The notes beneath the pieces are model-generated. The model did not search any database and was not told where the DNA came from. It worked only from the letters and a program-made list of their open reading frames with translations. Both the position numbers and the translations under genes were made by a program. Below, in pieces: positions 27,581 to 36,633 of a stretch of DNA of 64,000 bases. The first letter of the stretch is position 1. Each line of letters opens with the position of its first letter. The stretch comes from RFSX01 sp965248155 (GTDB lineage: Bacteria; Bacteroidota; Bacteroidia; Chitinophagales; Saprospiraceae): contig CBDFIO010000001.1 of assembly GCA_965248155.1 (NCBI GenBank), positions 248,001 through 312,000 of the forward strand, given 5' to 3'.

Positions 27581-29283
27581 AAATTAAAGGAAAATACAAA
27601 TCCATTGGATTGATTTTATTGCCAATTGTTGTCCTTGGTTTAGGAGGATTATTTTTCCTGTTTCAAGATCATACCACATCTAATCAGAACACAGTTATAA
27701 AATATTTTTGTAACGCAGATATTCGAAATGGAGATTTATTTACAAATAGGAAAGAAAACTTTTCGAACGGACAATGTCAATCTTCAGATTACGCCTTTAG
27801 TGGAAAATATTCTTGTAAATGTACTGTTGAGTCCATCTATGGAATGAGTAAATCCTTAGAATATCCTCAAGCATTAGACACCATTTATTATTCAGTTTGG
27901 AAAAAGGGAGGAACAGGTAAAGGTGCTCTTGTTTTTTCTTCTGAAGACAATAATGTTTTTAAAGCTAAATCTCAACATTCTAAAAGCCAGAAGGGGTGGC
28001 TGTTGATCAGAGATACTATTATTCTACCATTTGATTTTATTGATGCTCATACTTTGATCTATCCTTACAATAGTGGTCAAGCAGATAGTATTTATTTTGA
28101 TGATCTCAAAATTGAAATTCGTAAGCGTGCCATTAAGGTTGATGTTGAAACACATAATGGTGCGAGTATAGATATCAGTTTAACTCAACCTAATTTTCAC
28201 AGAATTAAAAGAAAACGGGATGAAGCTATGGAAATTGGCCTCCTGTTTGCCTCAAAGGACGACTTGGTTGATGCTGACTTAAAAATTAGTGGAAAAGAAT
28301 ACAATTCTAAGATCAGATTAAAAGGAGATTTGCTTGACCATTTACAAGATGATAATTGGTCATTTAGAATTGAATTAAAGTCTAATGATGAATGGAATAA
28401 TATGAATTCATTTTCTATTCATAACAGTAAGGCGAGGTCTCATTTGGCAGAATGGGTAATGCATGAATTGTTTAAGAAGGAACGAATCCTAACGCCTGAT
28501 TATGATTTTATAAAGGTTTCTTTGAATGAAAAGTACTTAGGGGTATATGCCTATGAACAGCACTTTGATGATAAACTATTAGAGTTTAATAATCGTCAGC
28601 TCGGACCTATTCTGCGACACAATGACGATGGTTTTTGGGATAACGTTCGAGAAGAAATTGAACCCTTTCATTGGACGGCTTCAGCCCAGATAGAACTCTA
28701 TAATAAGCGCAATTTCAATGATCCTGAGTTCAAAGAATTATTTGAATATGGGCAGGCGATGTTAAGCGGGTTTATATCTGGAAAATATAGTGCTTTTGAG
28801 GTTTTTGATCTTGATTTGATAGCCAAATACGTGGCGCTTCTAGAGCTGACCCATGCCAATCATGCTCAATTGTTGACGAATATCCGCTTCTATATGAATC
28901 CGGTAACAGGAAAATTGGAACCCATTGCTTTTGATTGCTTCGGAAGTCATCTCCCTGAGGTCAATAGTAAATGGACAGCTATTGGAGAAGGAGCTCATTC
29001 TGACAGGGATAATGAAAAGCTTATTAGTGAGGGTAATACTTATACCAGCTTATTGTTTTATGATCGGGACTTTTACAAAAAATATATGTCGTATTTGAGT
29101 GTTTTTGTCAGCGCGAAATATCTGAATACTTTTCAGGATTCCTTGAAGAGAGCTGCAGAAGGTCGTCAATATTATATTAGAAGCGATAACAAATACGCAA
29201 ATTATTCATACTCTGACAAAGCCTTTTTTAAAAAGGCAGAATACACAAGAAAAAAGATTTACCCAAACCAAATTTCTCATTGA
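27577..29283 (+). CDS. CotH kinase-like protein
   Basis: The 568-residue protein has one N-terminal transmembrane helix (about residues 10-27), then a beta-sandwich-like region with Cys. The CotH domain spans about residues 180-520: KIRLKGDLLDHL, NDEWNNMNSFSIHNSKARS, GVYAYEQHFDD, HANHAQLLTNIRFYMNP and PIAFDCFG. CotH proteins are atypical protein kinases that phosphorylate secreted or surface proteins. The location here would be periplasmic. It starts as ATGA within the previous stop. Near its end an A AAA AAG heptamer (29250-29256) offers -1 slippage into the beta-helix frame. Confidence 0.85.
   Translation: MKIKGKYKSIGLILLPIVVLGLGGLFFLFQDHTTSNQNTVIKYFCNADIRNGDLFTNRKENFSNGQCQSSDYAFSGKYSCKCTVESIYGMSKSLEYPQALDTIYYSVWKKGGTGKGALVFSSEDNNVFKAKSQHSKSQKGWLLIRDTIILPFDFIDAHTLIYPYNSGQADSIYFDDLKIEIRKRAIKVDVETHNGASIDISLTQPNFHRIKRKRDEAMEIGLLFASKDDLVDADLKISGKEYNSKIRLKGDLLDHLQDDNWSFRIELKSNDEWNNMNSFSIHNSKARSHLAEWVMHELFKKERILTPDYDFIKVSLNEKYLGVYAYEQHFDDKLLEFNNRQLGPILRHNDDGFWDNVREEIEPFHWTASAQIELYNKRNFNDPEFKELFEYGQAMLSGFISGKYSAFEVFDLDLIAKYVALLELTHANHAQLLTNIRFYMNPVTGKLEPIAFDCFGSHLPEVNSKWTAIGEGAHSDRDNEKLISEGNTYTSLLFYDRDFYKKYMSYLSVFVSAKYLNTFQDSLKRAAEGRQYYIRSDNKYANYSYSDKAFFKKAEYTRKKIYPNQISH
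29250..29256 (+). other. Slippery heptamer A AAA AAG joining CotH and beta-helix frames
   Basis: In the CotH frame the codons are AGA AAA AAG. A one-base backward slip continues as AAA GAT TTA CCC into the beta-helix frame, which has no stop between this site and 29280. The result would be one protein of about 950 residues. The cause could be programmed frameshifting, a real one-base mutation or a sequencing error in the A6 run. Confidence 0.65.
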
Positions 29284-30449
29284 AGGCATATACAGTTAAT
29301 GATTCTAGACAGCAAATTAGATTGGAATCCTTCCATTATTTCCCTTTGGAAATCATTGGATTTGGAGATGAATCCATGACAACAACTTTAGACAGTATTC
29401 TATATATGGAGCCCTATAATTCTAAAACAGGAATGACAGGTGTAACAGTTAATTTGGACGAACCTGTAAGGAAAGTCTTTTATAGAACGCTTGGTACAGA
29501 TTCAATTTTTTCACATCGCATACCAAAATTGGATGCTCCAAGAGCTCATGTAGAATTTGTGAAAGCTTCAATTAAGGATTTACAAGAATTTGATTTTTTA
29601 ACCCTTAATGAAAAGTATATTTCGTTTAAACCCGGCAATCACACGATTTCGAAACCTGTAGTTATACCGGATAATTTTAATGTTACAATTCCCGCTGGAT
29701 GTACCTTATTGTTTAAGGACAAGGGATCGATAATGTCTTATTCTGCAATAAGAGCTATTGGCAGTCCGAATCAGCGTATTGTTTTTAAAGGTGAATCAGC
29801 AGCAGGGCAGGGGATTCATTTGTTGAGCGCCGGTGATAAGTCGGTATTCAGTAATTGCTACTTTTCCGATCTTTCTAATTTCCGCAGTAAGAATATAATT
29901 ACTAAAGGTTCTTTGGTTGTTTATAATTCTAATGTTGAGTTGGATAATTGTAACTTTTATAATATTACTGCTAAAGATGCTCTGACCTTGATCAATAGTA
30001 AAGCCAATCTAAAAGATATCTTTTTCAAAGACTGTCAAGGGGATGGTATAGACGCCTACTTTTCAAATATTATTGCTACAGGTATTTCTTTTGAAAGAAT
30101 CGGGAAAGACGCTATTGAGATCAATGGTGGATCTATGGAATTGGGTCAATTCTCTGGTACGCATATATTAAGTCATGGCATACGTGCTGAAGAATATGTT
30201 CAAATGGTCATAAAAGGATATACTCTTTCTTCATCTTCTAAATCTGTAATTGCAAGTTCTCATGCTGACATCATGATGTTTGATGTCGACTTGAATAAAG
30301 TAGATAGAGGATTCGAGATTCTAAGCAGCACAGAACCCGGCACTTCAGTAAGAGTTACCAATTATAAGAGCTCTGATATTAAACAAGAGTATGTTATGGA
30401 ACAGGGAAGTGAACTCATTATTGATAACGATTCAAAATCACCATTGTAA
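29280..30449 (+). CDS. Right-handed parallel beta-helix protein, probably the C-terminal half of the CotH protein
   Basis: The 389-residue frame begins at a weak TTG within the CotH stop (TTGA). Residues ~1-110 look like the end of a CotH-type domain (YFPLEIIGFGD) plus a linker. The rest is a beta-helix with repeating Asn/Ser/Thr turns (CNFYNITAKDALTLINSKAN). It has no signal peptide of its own, so as a separate protein it could not reach the periplasm where CotH acts. This favours the frameshift-fusion reading. It would bind or shape a carbohydrate or polymer substrate, by inference from the fold. Confidence 0.7.
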   Translation: MKAYTVNDSRQQIRLESFHYFPLEIIGFGDESMTTTLDSILYMEPYNSKTGMTGVTVNLDEPVRKVFYRTLGTDSIFSHRIPKLDAPRAHVEFVKASIKDLQEFDFLTLNEKYISFKPGNHTISKPVVIPDNFNVTIPAGCTLLFKDKGSIMSYSAIRAIGSPNQRIVFKGESAAGQGIHLLSAGDKSVFSNCYFSDLSNFRSKNIITKGSLVVYNSNVELDNCNFYNITAKDALTLINSKANLKDIFFKDCQGDGIDAYFSNIIATGISFERIGKDAIEINGGSMELGQFSGTHILSHGIRAEEYVQMVIKGYTLSSSSKSVIASSHADIMMFDVDLNKVDRGFEILSSTEPGTSVRVTNYKSSDIKQEYVMEQGSELIIDNDSKSPL

Positions 30450-30452
30450 GAG

Positions 30453-31079
30453 GTGCGATATGAAAGAAAATATCGTATTGATGGTCAGTTTTATGAAACT
30501 GTATTACATGAAATGATGAGCAATCCAGCTGTGTTTAGATTTAAATTTCCCGATCGTACGGTCAATAGTATTTACTATGATAATGTTGAATTTAAGGCAC
30601 TAAAAGAAAATCTTCAAGGCATCAGGAATAGAGTAAAATATCGAATAAGGTGGTATGGTGAAGATCTATCCAACTTAAAAAGACCTGTGCTGGAAAAGAA
30701 AATTAAAATTAATATGCTGGGTAGAAAAGAATATGAACCCTTGGATGATTTTAATTTAATGAAGGATCTTGAAAGAATAAGTGAGGAACCAACTTTGAAG
30801 AAAAATGAACTTCAGGCTGTAACTTTAGTCAGATATGAACGAACTTATTTACAGTCTTTTGATGATAAAATAAGAGCGACGATTGACAGGAATATTCAAT
30901 ATTATAAAATTCAGTCTGACCATTTTGTTAATGTACCGACAATGGATCATGCATTAATCCTTGAGCTCAAGCATGAAGAATGTGATACAGAGTTGGCGGA
31001 TTACTGCTTGCAGTCTATTCCATACAGATTGACAAAAAATTCGAAATATGTGTCTGCTATAATGAGTCAATGGTCCTGA
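30453..31079 (+). CDS. VTC-domain polyphosphate polymerase-like protein
   Basis: The 208-residue protein carries the VTC tunnel motifs: RYERKY at the start, SIYYDN, RVKYRIRWYG, PVLEKKIK, RYERTYLQSF, RATIDRNI and ILELKHE. VTC domains make polyphosphate from nucleotide triphosphate. There is no membrane segment, so this one is cytoplasmic, unlike the CYTH protein of the same operon. It starts with GTG at 30453, three bases after the previous stop. It is the last gene of the operon. Confidence 0.88.
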   Translation: MRYERKYRIDGQFYETVLHEMMSNPAVFRFKFPDRTVNSIYYDNVEFKALKENLQGIRNRVKYRIRWYGEDLSNLKRPVLEKKIKINMLGRKEYEPLDDFNLMKDLERISEEPTLKKNELQAVTLVRYERTYLQSFDDKIRATIDRNIQYYKIQSDHFVNVPTMDHALILELKHEECDTELADYCLQSIPYRLTKNSKYVSAIMSQWS

Positions 31080-31206
31080 TGTCGAAAAATGTCTGGCAAT
31101 GGGAAGTGTCCGTAATTGTGCTCTTTTTTGCTTGTTTAGAATTTGTATAAATAATATTTTATTATAATTTGAAAATGTGCTCATCTTTAAGATGTAAAAA
31201 GAGTTT

Positions 31207-31214
31207 TATATTTG
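31207..31214 (+). promoter_or_regulatory. TAnnTTTG-type promoter box, probably the native nqr promoter
   Basis: TATATTTG matches the Bacteroidota -7 consensus exactly. No TTG is found at the usual -33 distance. It lies ~42 bases before the IS1595 element. Removing the IS would place it ~75 bases upstream of nqrA. Confidence 0.45.
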
Positions 31215-31255
31215 CGATGATTTTAAAAACCGGTCGATTTAGATACAAATAATTT

Positions 31256-32307
31256 TATATGACTATCGGATTGCTTGCACAAGACACTATAATTTCGTAT
31301 CTTTCTAATTATTAGACACTTAGTTATGAAGTTACAAGATTTTTTCAAAAAGTATCCAGATGAAGCAAGCTGCAAAGCTCACTTTAAAGCAGAAAGAGAT
31401 AGACAAGGAGTTATTTGTAAGCGTTGCCAATCTCAAGAGCATTATTGGCTATCCACAAGAAGTCAATACCAATGTAAATCCTGTAAGTTTAGAACGACTT
31501 TACGTAGTGGAACATTACTACATAAATCTCAGCTACCCTACTACTATTGGTATTTTGGAATGATGATGCTTACCAGCACAAAAAAGAGTTTTTCTGCATT
31601 AGAAATACAAAGACAGTTAGGTCATCCCTATTATGAGCCTATTTGGTATATGCTTCATAAAATACGTCACTCTATGGGTAGGCGAGATGATAATTATCTT
31701 CTTGGTAATCAAGTTGAACTTGATGAAGGTTTCTTTGAAATAGTTCCCAACAAAGAAAGACGAGATCAAACCGTAATAGAATTAGAAAACAATGATGGAA
31801 AATATAAGAGAGGTAAAGGAAGTCAAAAGCAAGCAATAGTATTGGTTATGGCTGAATCAATATCTGTGGAACCTACTAAAAAATACAGGCACAAAACCAA
31901 TAAAAAAGTGAGATACATTAAAATGAAATTACTAGATGACCTTAGCAAAGAAAGCACCAATGCACAAGTAGAACAAGCTATTGATACAAAAACATCTGCA
32001 ATAACAGACGGAGCTAATAACTATAATGATTTAGCAAACAGCCTCACTGACCATAAAGCTGTGGTAATAAAGGACAAGAAAGAGACTCGTAAAATTCTGC
32101 CTTGGGTTCATATAGTCATAAGCAATGCCAAAAGATTGCTGTTAGATGTGCATCATTCCATTGGTGAGCAATATCTGCAAAGTTATCTCGATGAGTTCTG
32201 CTATAAGTTTAATAGAAAATACTTCAATTCTGTATTCGATAGAGTTGTAACTAACTCTGTATCTGTAAAATGGGAGGTAAATATGTAATTAATCCGATAG
32301 TCATATA
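31256..32307 (+). mobile_element. IS1595-family insertion sequence between the nqr promoter region and nqrA
   Basis: Perfect 17-bp inverted ends TATATGACTATCGGATT occur at 31256-31272 and, inverted, at 32291-32307. A 7-bp direct repeat ATAATTT at 31249-31255 and 32305-32311 is a likely target duplication; the exact boundary is blurred by AT-rich ends. The transposase is on the + strand, the same direction as nqr. Intact ends and transposase suggest a recent insertion. Confidence 0.88.
31326..32288 (+). CDS. IS1595-family (ISXO2-like) transposase
   Basis: The 320-residue protein has an N-terminal zinc ribbon (CKRC...CKSC) and the conserved RSGTLLHKSQLPYYYWYFG segment. The DDE core includes VELDEGFFE, SAITDGANNY and YLDEFCYKFNRK. 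Length and motifs are complete, so the element may be active. It ends within the right part of the IS. Confidence 0.93.
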   Translation: MKLQDFFKKYPDEASCKAHFKAERDRQGVICKRCQSQEHYWLSTRSQYQCKSCKFRTTLRSGTLLHKSQLPYYYWYFGMMMLTSTKKSFSALEIQRQLGHPYYEPIWYMLHKIRHSMGRRDDNYLLGNQVELDEGFFEIVPNKERRDQTVIELENNDGKYKRGKGSQKQAIVLVMAESISVEPTKKYRHKTNKKVRYIKMKLLDDLSKESTNAQVEQAIDTKTSAITDGANNYNDLANSLTDHKAVVIKDKKETRKILPWVHIVISNAKRLLLDVHHSIGEQYLQSYLDEFCYKFNRKYFNSVFDRVVTNSVSVKWEVNM

Positions 32308-32331
32308 ATTTAAAAATTTCATATAGATAAA

Positions 32332-33879
32332 ATGCTAATAGCAGCCTTTGTTTTAGTTGGTGTTCTGCTTCTTCTCGCATCAATTTTATCGGTCTCAGAT
32401 AACCTAATAAATATAGAAGCTCAAAAGGAAGGAATTGATACCAAAAAGTATAAAATGGGTGTCGTTCCATCAATCAAAGAACTTTTTGGTAGCAGCGTAC
32501 CCGAAGATATTGGGGATGGTTCTTACCACAATCTCAAAAAGGGATTCGATATTAAATTAACAGGAGCCGTAGGAGAAAATATTCAGACTCCATCTGTAAA
32601 TAGATTTGCGATCAAACCTACTGACTTTAGAGGTATCGCTCCAATCCCAAAAATTGAAGTTGAACTTGGAGATGACGTAAAAGCAGGTGATCCTATTTTT
32701 CATGACAAATCAAATCCGAATATTAAATATGCGGCACCTGTAAGTGGAGAAATTGTAGAGATCAGAAGAGGAGCAAAAAGATCAATATCTCATGTAGTAG
32801 TACTTGCAGATAAAAGTCAAGAATCCAGACATTACGATAATATTCCTTCAATTGATTCTAACAGGGAAGATATCGTTAGTTTCTTAACAGGATCAGGGAT
32901 TTGGCCTTATATAAATCAAAGACCTTTTGACCTTATAGCAGATCCGGATATCGTTCCAGACAATATATTTATTTCAACTTTTAATTCTGCTCCCTTATCA
33001 CTGGATCTGAATCTTGTGGTTCAGGGTAAGGAAAGACATTTCCAAAGTGGAATTGATGTTCTTTCAAAACTAACCAATGGAAGTGTTCATTTAGGTATTG
33101 ATGGAAGAATGGGTAAGAATCCTCATTATGCTTTCACAGATGCATCAAATGCAGAAAAACATTACTTCAATGGAAAGCACCCTTGTGGTAATGTAGGTGT
33201 TCAAATTCATCATGTCGCCCCTATAAAAAGCAATCAGAATGTGTGGACGCTTAAAGTGGAGACAGTAATCTCTTTAGGTAAGTTAATGCTTGAAGGTAAA
33301 TATGATCTTTCCAGAATGGTCGCTATGACCGGTACTAAATTTGACAGCAATCATATCGTTAATACATATGAAGGGGCAAGCCTCGAAGAATTAGTGAAAG
33401 ACAATGTCAAATTGAAAAATGGAAATACAAGAGTAATATTTGGAGATGTTCTTTCCGGAAAACGAACAGGTAAAGATGATTTCTTACCTGTTAATTGCAA
33501 TCAACTTTCTGCAATAGAGGAAGGAGATTATTATGAATTATTTGGGTGGCTGATGCCAATAGCTCCTAGACCAAGTTTATCTAAAACTTTTCCGGGGTTT
33601 CTAATGCCGAATTACGAATTTAAAGCTGATACAAATACTCACGGTGAACTAAGAGCATTTGTAGTAACCGGACAATATGAAAAAGTATTACCAATGAATA
33701 TATTTCCTCAACATCTGATGAAAGCCATTATGGCCGGAGATATTGAAAGGATGGAAGGATTAGGTATAAATGAATTAACCGAAGAAGATATCGCTTTATG
33801 CGAATTTGCTTGTACTTCTAAAATGCCGCTCCAGAGGATATTGAGAGAGGGATTAGAGATGATGAGGGAACAAGCCTAA
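32332..33879 (+). CDS. nqrA: Na+-translocating NADH:quinone reductase subunit A with N-terminal membrane extension
   Basis: From about residue 66 (NLKKGFDIKL) to 515 the protein is a normal NqrA, with GDPIFHDK, VKYAAPVSGEI-like IKYAAPVSGEI and HPCGNVGVQIHHV. Ahead of this is an extra ~65 residues with a transmembrane helix (residues 2-22) and a polar linker. The ATG at 32332 lies 25 bases after the IS1595 element, and the frame has an upstream stop at 32311. Codon use continues smoothly into the extension. It is first of six nqr genes; the complex pumps Na+ using NADH. Confidence 0.93.
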   Translation: MLIAAFVLVGVLLLLASILSVSDNLINIEAQKEGIDTKKYKMGVVPSIKELFGSSVPEDIGDGSYHNLKKGFDIKLTGAVGENIQTPSVNRFAIKPTDFRGIAPIPKIEVELGDDVKAGDPIFHDKSNPNIKYAAPVSGEIVEIRRGAKRSISHVVVLADKSQESRHYDNIPSIDSNREDIVSFLTGSGIWPYINQRPFDLIADPDIVPDNIFISTFNSAPLSLDLNLVVQGKERHFQSGIDVLSKLTNGSVHLGIDGRMGKNPHYAFTDASNAEKHYFNGKHPCGNVGVQIHHVAPIKSNQNVWTLKVETVISLGKLMLEGKYDLSRMVAMTGTKFDSNHIVNTYEGASLEELVKDNVKLKNGNTRVIFGDVLSGKRTGKDDFLPVNCNQLSAIEEGDYYELFGWLMPIAPRPSLSKTFPGFLMPNYEFKADTNTHGELRAFVVTGQYEKVLPMNIFPQHLMKAIMAGDIERMEGLGINELTEEDIALCEFACTSKMPLQRILREGLEMMREQA

Positions 33880-33908
33880 TAACAAATTAAAAGAAGCTAG
33901 AACAATAG

Positions 33909-35156
33909 ATGGGATTCTTAGATTTTCTTAAAAAAATAGAACCGGATAAAAAGGATCAACCGTTTTTACATACGGCCTATGATGCCTTATTCACATTTGC
34001 ATATGCCCCTAACTCTACAACTAGAGACGGTGTCCATATAAAGGACGGGATGGATTTGAAGCGAACGATGGTTATGGTAGTCCTTGCCATGCAATTTGCC
34101 TATATTTTCGGCACATATAATATTGGACATCAGCACTTTGTTGCGATGGGACAGTATCTTGGTTTTTTCGATGGACTTCATCTTAAGTTGACACATGGTT
34201 TAATAAAACTTTTTCCAATTTTTCTTTGGACCCACATAGTTGGTTTAGGAATTGAATTCTATTTCGCTTATAAAAAGGGGCATTCAGTAGAGGAAGGCTT
34301 CCTGGTTACAGGAGCATTAATTCCACTCATTATGCCTCCCGATATTCCAATATGGATTTTATGTGTATCTGTAGCTTTTGCAGTAATCTTAGGAAAAGAG
34401 GCATTTGGAGGAACAGGAATGAATATCTGGAACGTCGCACTTTTAGCCCGGGTTTTTGTATTCTTTGCTTATCCAACTTCTATCTCCGGAGATGAAGTCT
34501 GGGTCGCTGGATTTGATCATTTAGCTCCAGGAGCTGCAGTAGATTACGGATGGGCACATGAAGTCTTTAATTCATTATTTGAATTTTTTGATTGGTCGAC
34601 CTTCAATCCGGCAGCCGTCGTTGCCGACGGCTATAGTGGAGCCACTCCTTTAGCACTTGCTTATTCAGGAGGATGGGAAAACGTAACTGAACATTTTACA
34701 ACCGCACAAATGTGGTGGGGAACAATTCCTGGTTCAATTGGAGAAACGTGCAAACCTCTAATCATAGTTGGAGCAGCAATATTATTATTTACCGGTATTG
34801 GAAGCTGGAGGATAATGTTGAGCATGCTTATAGGAGCTGTAATTATGGCTTTATTGTTAAACGCCTGGGGTGCAACTCCATTCATGCAAGTCCCTTGGAT
34901 GTATCAATTCTATATGGGAAGTTTCTTTTTCGCAATGGCATTTATGGCTACAGATCCTGTAACTGCAGCCTCAACCAATACAGGTAAAATAATATATGGA
35001 TTTTTGATAGGGATGATCGGAATGCTTGTCAGAGTTATTAATCCCGCTTACCCCGAAGGATGGATGCTGGCAATATTATTCCTCAATACATTTGCTCCAT
35101 TAATCGATCATTATGTATTAGAATCTAACATGAAAAAAAGAATGAATCATGCATAG
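33909..35156 (+). CDS. nqrB: Na+-NQR subunit B
   Basis: The 415-residue membrane protein has about ten helices and carries YSGATPLAL, where Thr246 is the expected covalent FMN attachment site. It is the core quinone-site and Na+-channel subunit. It is 29 bases after nqrA and overlaps nqrC by 8 bases. Confidence 0.97.
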   Translation: MGFLDFLKKIEPDKKDQPFLHTAYDALFTFAYAPNSTTRDGVHIKDGMDLKRTMVMVVLAMQFAYIFGTYNIGHQHFVAMGQYLGFFDGLHLKLTHGLIKLFPIFLWTHIVGLGIEFYFAYKKGHSVEEGFLVTGALIPLIMPPDIPIWILCVSVAFAVILGKEAFGGTGMNIWNVALLARVFVFFAYPTSISGDEVWVAGFDHLAPGAAVDYGWAHEVFNSLFEFFDWSTFNPAAVVADGYSGATPLALAYSGGWENVTEHFTTAQMWWGTIPGSIGETCKPLIIVGAAILLFTGIGSWRIMLSMLIGAVIMALLLNAWGATPFMQVPWMYQFYMGSFFFAMAFMATDPVTAASTNTGKIIYGFLIGMIGMLVRVINPAYPEGWMLAILFLNTFAPLIDHYVLESNMKKRMNHA

Positions 35157-35895
35157 TACGAACTCAGTCATACGATTTGTTTTAATATTAACCTTTGTAG
35201 TTGCTTTGGTTTTGGCCCTCATGCAAAATGGCCTGAAATCTATCCATGATAAAAACGAAGCACTCTATAGCAAGAAAGCAACCCTTGCAGCTGTAGCAAA
35301 CCATATCGATGGAGATTTTAAGAAAATCTCAGATGAAATGGTGCAGGAAATCTTTGATAAACAAATAGAACAATTGGTTATTAATAGCGAGGGGACAATA
35401 TTTTCAGCAGATGAAGTAGAAGTTTTAGGGACAAAAGGAGGAATGGCAGAAAATCTTGATCTTGGTAGAGAACAAAAAAAATCAGCAGATGAACGCCTTA
35501 TGCCTTTGTATGTTTTTACAAAGTCAGATGGTTCTAAGTATTATATTGTCTATACGAGAGGCAAAGGACTTTGGGATGAAATTTGGGGAAATATCGCTAT
35601 TGAGGAAGATCTAAAAACTCTAGCAGGTGTCTCATTTGACCATAAAGCTGAAACACCGGGCCTTGGTGCTGAAATAAAAGACAATGCCCAATTCAAACAA
35701 CAATTTATTGGCAAAAAAATATACGATGATGAAGGTAATTTCACCTCTGTGTATGTAAGAAAGGAAGGAGCTAAGAGTGAGTTATATGAAGTAGATGGTA
35801 TTTCCGGAGCCACCATAACGGCTGATGGAGTAACTGAAATGCTTGAGAGGGGACTTAAAGCTTACGAACCATATTTGAAAACAATAAAGGGTTAA
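35149..35895 (+). CDS. nqrC: Na+-NQR subunit C
   Basis: The 248-residue protein has one N-terminal helix and a periplasmic FMN-binding domain. GISGATITADG places the covalent FMN on Thr222. TPGLGAEI and LWDEIWGNIA are also typical. It overlaps nqrB, showing translational coupling. Confidence 0.97.
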   Translation: MHSTNSVIRFVLILTFVVALVLALMQNGLKSIHDKNEALYSKKATLAAVANHIDGDFKKISDEMVQEIFDKQIEQLVINSEGTIFSADEVEVLGTKGGMAENLDLGREQKKSADERLMPLYVFTKSDGSKYYIVYTRGKGLWDEIWGNIAIEEDLKTLAGVSFDHKAETPGLGAEIKDNAQFKQQFIGKKIYDDEGNFTSVYVRKEGAKSELYEVDGISGATITADGVTEMLERGLKAYEPYLKTIKG

Positions 35896-35924
35896 GCCCA
35901 ATTATTATAAAAGCATAATTACTA

Positions 35925-36623
35925 ATGGCAGAAACTATTGTACAAGTTCCGAAGAAGACGACCATAAGGTTCGGTAAAAAAGAACGGAAGCTTCTGACGG
36001 ATCCGATTAATGATAACAATCCGATTACAGTACAGGTATTAGGGATTTGTTCAGCCTTGGCTGTAACTACAGGAATGAAAAATGCAGCGGTCATGGCCGT
36101 GGCTGTGGTATTTGTTTGCCTGTTTGCGAATGTGATTACATCGGCATTGAGAAAATCTATTCCTAAACAAGTCAGAATGATCGTTCAGCTTGTTATTATT
36201 GCTGCTTTAGTAACAGTAGTTGAACTGACTCTAAAAGCAGTTGCTTTTGAAAGCTATAAGCAACTTTCAGTTTTCATAGGACTAATTATTACTAATTGTA
36301 TTGTGATGGGTCGATTGGAAGCCTTCGCTATGGCCAACAAGCCTTATGAATCTGCTCTTGATGGACTTGGAAATGGGTTTGGCTATGGATTGATACTAAT
36401 GGCAGTTGCTTTTTTCAGAGAATTATTTGGAAAAGGAGAATTCTTTGGGATAAAAATCATAGGACCAACAGGAGATTATTTGATTGATACTCAAGCAATC
36501 TGGTGGTTGAACTGGTATGAAAACAATAATTTAATGGTCCTTTTTCCTTCAGCCATGTTTGTTATTGCTGTCCTTATATGGGCACACAGAGCATGGAATC
36601 CTAAACTTGTTGATGTATCCTAA
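35925..36623 (+). CDS. nqrD: Na+-NQR subunit D
   Basis: The 232-residue membrane protein has six predicted helices and the NPITVQVLGICSALAVT and LTNCIVMGR-like ITNCIVMGRLEAFA segments of NqrD/RnfE. It forms, with NqrE, the inverted pair of membrane subunits around an iron centre. The N-terminal ~25 residues are a polar extension (VPKKTTIRFGKKER). Confidence 0.96.
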   Translation: MAETIVQVPKKTTIRFGKKERKLLTDPINDNNPITVQVLGICSALAVTTGMKNAAVMAVAVVFVCLFANVITSALRKSIPKQVRMIVQLVIIAALVTVVELTLKAVAFESYKQLSVFIGLIITNCIVMGRLEAFAMANKPYESALDGLGNGFGYGLILMAVAFFRELFGKGEFFGIKIIGPTGDYLIDTQAIWWLNWYENNNLMVLFPSAMFVIAVLIWAHRAWNPKLVDVS

Positions 36624-36633
36624 ATCATAAAAA

